NCBI GenBank assembly: GCA_016649585.1
Contig: JAENXH010000014.1
Location: 1 to 15,249 of the forward strand
DNA length: 15,249 nucleotides
Reading direction: 5' to 3'
Origin: Methanosarcinales archaeon
GTDB lineage: Archaea; Halobacteriota; Syntropharchaeia; Alkanophagales; Methanospirareceae
Shown here: positions 14,773 to 15,249 of the stretch, in pieces
Layout of the letters: each line of letters starts with the position of its first letter
How positions within the stretch are numbered: position 1 is the first letter of the stretch
The notes under the pieces: model-generated
The model's database searches: none
The model's input: only the letters and a program-made list of their open reading frames with translations
What the model was told of the DNA's origin: nothing
Translations under genes and position numbers: made by a program

Positions 14773-14842
14773 TGTAGAATTTTCAAAAACCCTTCTCAAA
14801 GCTTATTTCATATCCCCTTCGCTTTGCATCTTCATCACTTTT

Positions 14843-15118
14843 TCAGGTAAGCGGTTGTAGCTCCTTCTGAAGTTCTGAACACACTTTTGCCACCTTATCC
14901 GTTAACCGGACTATCCTTGTAACCCTACCCTTTAACTGCCCTTCTTCGGATATTACACGCTCGCTGCTTACAAACCCGTACAATTCCAAAATATCCAAGT
15001 GCATACCGAGTAGGTGCCTTTCCACATCCAGGACGCGGCTTATATCGCCTATGTGCATGGGCTTCTCATTAAGAAGCTTCACGATCCGAAAACGGGTTGG
15101 ATGCAGAAGAGTGTACAC
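14843..15118 (-). CDS. ArsR-like winged-helix transcriptional regulator
   Basis: A 91-residue single-domain winged-helix protein. LLHPTRFRIVKLL (4-16) is the typical first helix of ArsR-type regulators, PMHIGDISRVLDVERHLLGM (20-39) and the following HLDILELYGFV (40-50) form the helix-turn-helix, and residues 51-73 with GRVTRIVRLT form the wing. A short helix (74-91), perhaps for dimerisation, ends the protein. I see no cysteine pair of the metal-sensing kind. The start is a GTG at 15118, the only usual start codon in this frame; AGGTGAT lies 12 bases upstream, rather far. It is convergent with trpB1. An inverted repeat upstream shares a 7-base element with the trp operon palindrome, which suggests, weakly, that it could be the trp regulator. 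Confidence 0.8.
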   Translation of the reverse strand: MYTLLHPTRFRIVKLLNEKPMHIGDISRVLDVERHLLGMHLDILELYGFVSSERVISEEGQLKGRVTRIVRLTDKVAKVCSELQKELQPLT

Positions 15119-15166
15119 ATCATCTAGAAAATCACCTTTTGGTTTTTTTTATTTGTGTCATTGCTG

Positions 15167-15189
15167 TTATGCAGATGCTTTTTGCATAA
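15167..15189. promoter_or_regulatory. Inverted repeat upstream of the winged-helix gene
   Basis: TTATGCA (15167-15173) and TGCATAA (15183-15189) form a perfect 7-base inverted repeat with a 9-base spacer, centres about one and a half helix turns apart, about 50-70 bases before the GTG start. TGCATAA is also within the trp promoter palindrome at 7879-7885. It could be an operator for the adjacent regulator. The last 60 bases of the window beyond it are AT-rich and hold no gene I can support. Confidence 0.4.
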
Positions 15190-15249
15190 AAGGGTTTTGA
15201 TTTATCTTATTTGCTAAATCCCTTTCTCACCGTTTCTTGATGGATAGAG

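Noticed and set aside
14773..14842. T-rich spacer between trpB1 and the convergent regulator as a terminator.
   Set aside because: There are T and C runs but no distinct long T tract or hairpin, so I do not call a defined terminator.
15190..15249. Possible C-terminal end of another minus-strand gene at the right edge.
   Set aside because: Short open stretches end in stops (for example S-I-H-Q-E-T-V-R-K-G-F-S-K), but too few residues are visible to support any gene.

Overview
The window reads as a compact euryarchaeal chromosome segment, most likely from a methanogen or a methanotrophic (ANME-type) relative. The reasons are archaeal informational genes (aIF5A with its hypusine site, the FttA/aCPSF1 ribonuclease, the archaeal proteasome beta subunit, the archaeal FAD synthetase RibL), a methanofuran-pathway ATP-grasp ligase (MfnD-like), NikR, TATA-type promoters, and Shine-Dalgarno sites of the GGTGAT/GGAGG kind. 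I cannot place the genus from sequence alone. There is no tRNA, rRNA, CRISPR array, insertion sequence or phage gene that I can see.

Layout. (1) Positions 1-770, minus strand: aIF5A, a small EF-Tu-domain-2-like protein and the start of a CBS-domain protein form a tightly packed translation-linked operon running off the left edge. (2) 901-1905, plus: a CNNM/CorC-type membrane protein with a CBS pair, divergent from aIF5A. (3) 1953-2039, minus: a 28-residue, very basic ribosomal-type (AURKAIP1/COX24-like) protein that appears to start at an ATT codon. (4) 2129-3722, plus: an unrecognised protein with a 51-residue internal duplication, followed closely by mfnD. (5) 3806-5720, plus: JAMM isopeptidase, RibL, NikR and proteasome beta subunit as an overlapping gene string, then fttA (5879-7765) from its own promoter. 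(6) 7906-14772, plus: a seven-gene tryptophan operon, trpB2-trpE-trpG-trpD-trpC-trpF-trpB1, with almost every junction overlapping; trpE carries an apparent one-base deletion and no trpA follows. (7) 14843-15118, minus: a winged-helix regulator convergent with trpB1.

How they fit together. The trp genes supply the whole route from chorismate to indole-glycerol phosphate, plus two different tryptophan synthase beta subunits, but not the alpha subunit. The promoter in front of trpB2 holds a palindrome that shares a 7-base element with an inverted repeat upstream of the winged-helix gene at the far end, which suggests (but does not prove) that this regulator controls both itself and the operon. 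The JAMM protease and proteasome beta subunit in one operon fit removal of ubiquitin-like modifiers coupled to degradation. The most distinctive items are the ATT-started mini-protein, the two-TrpB/no-TrpA operon, the duplicated-domain protein beside mfnD, and the shared operator-like element.
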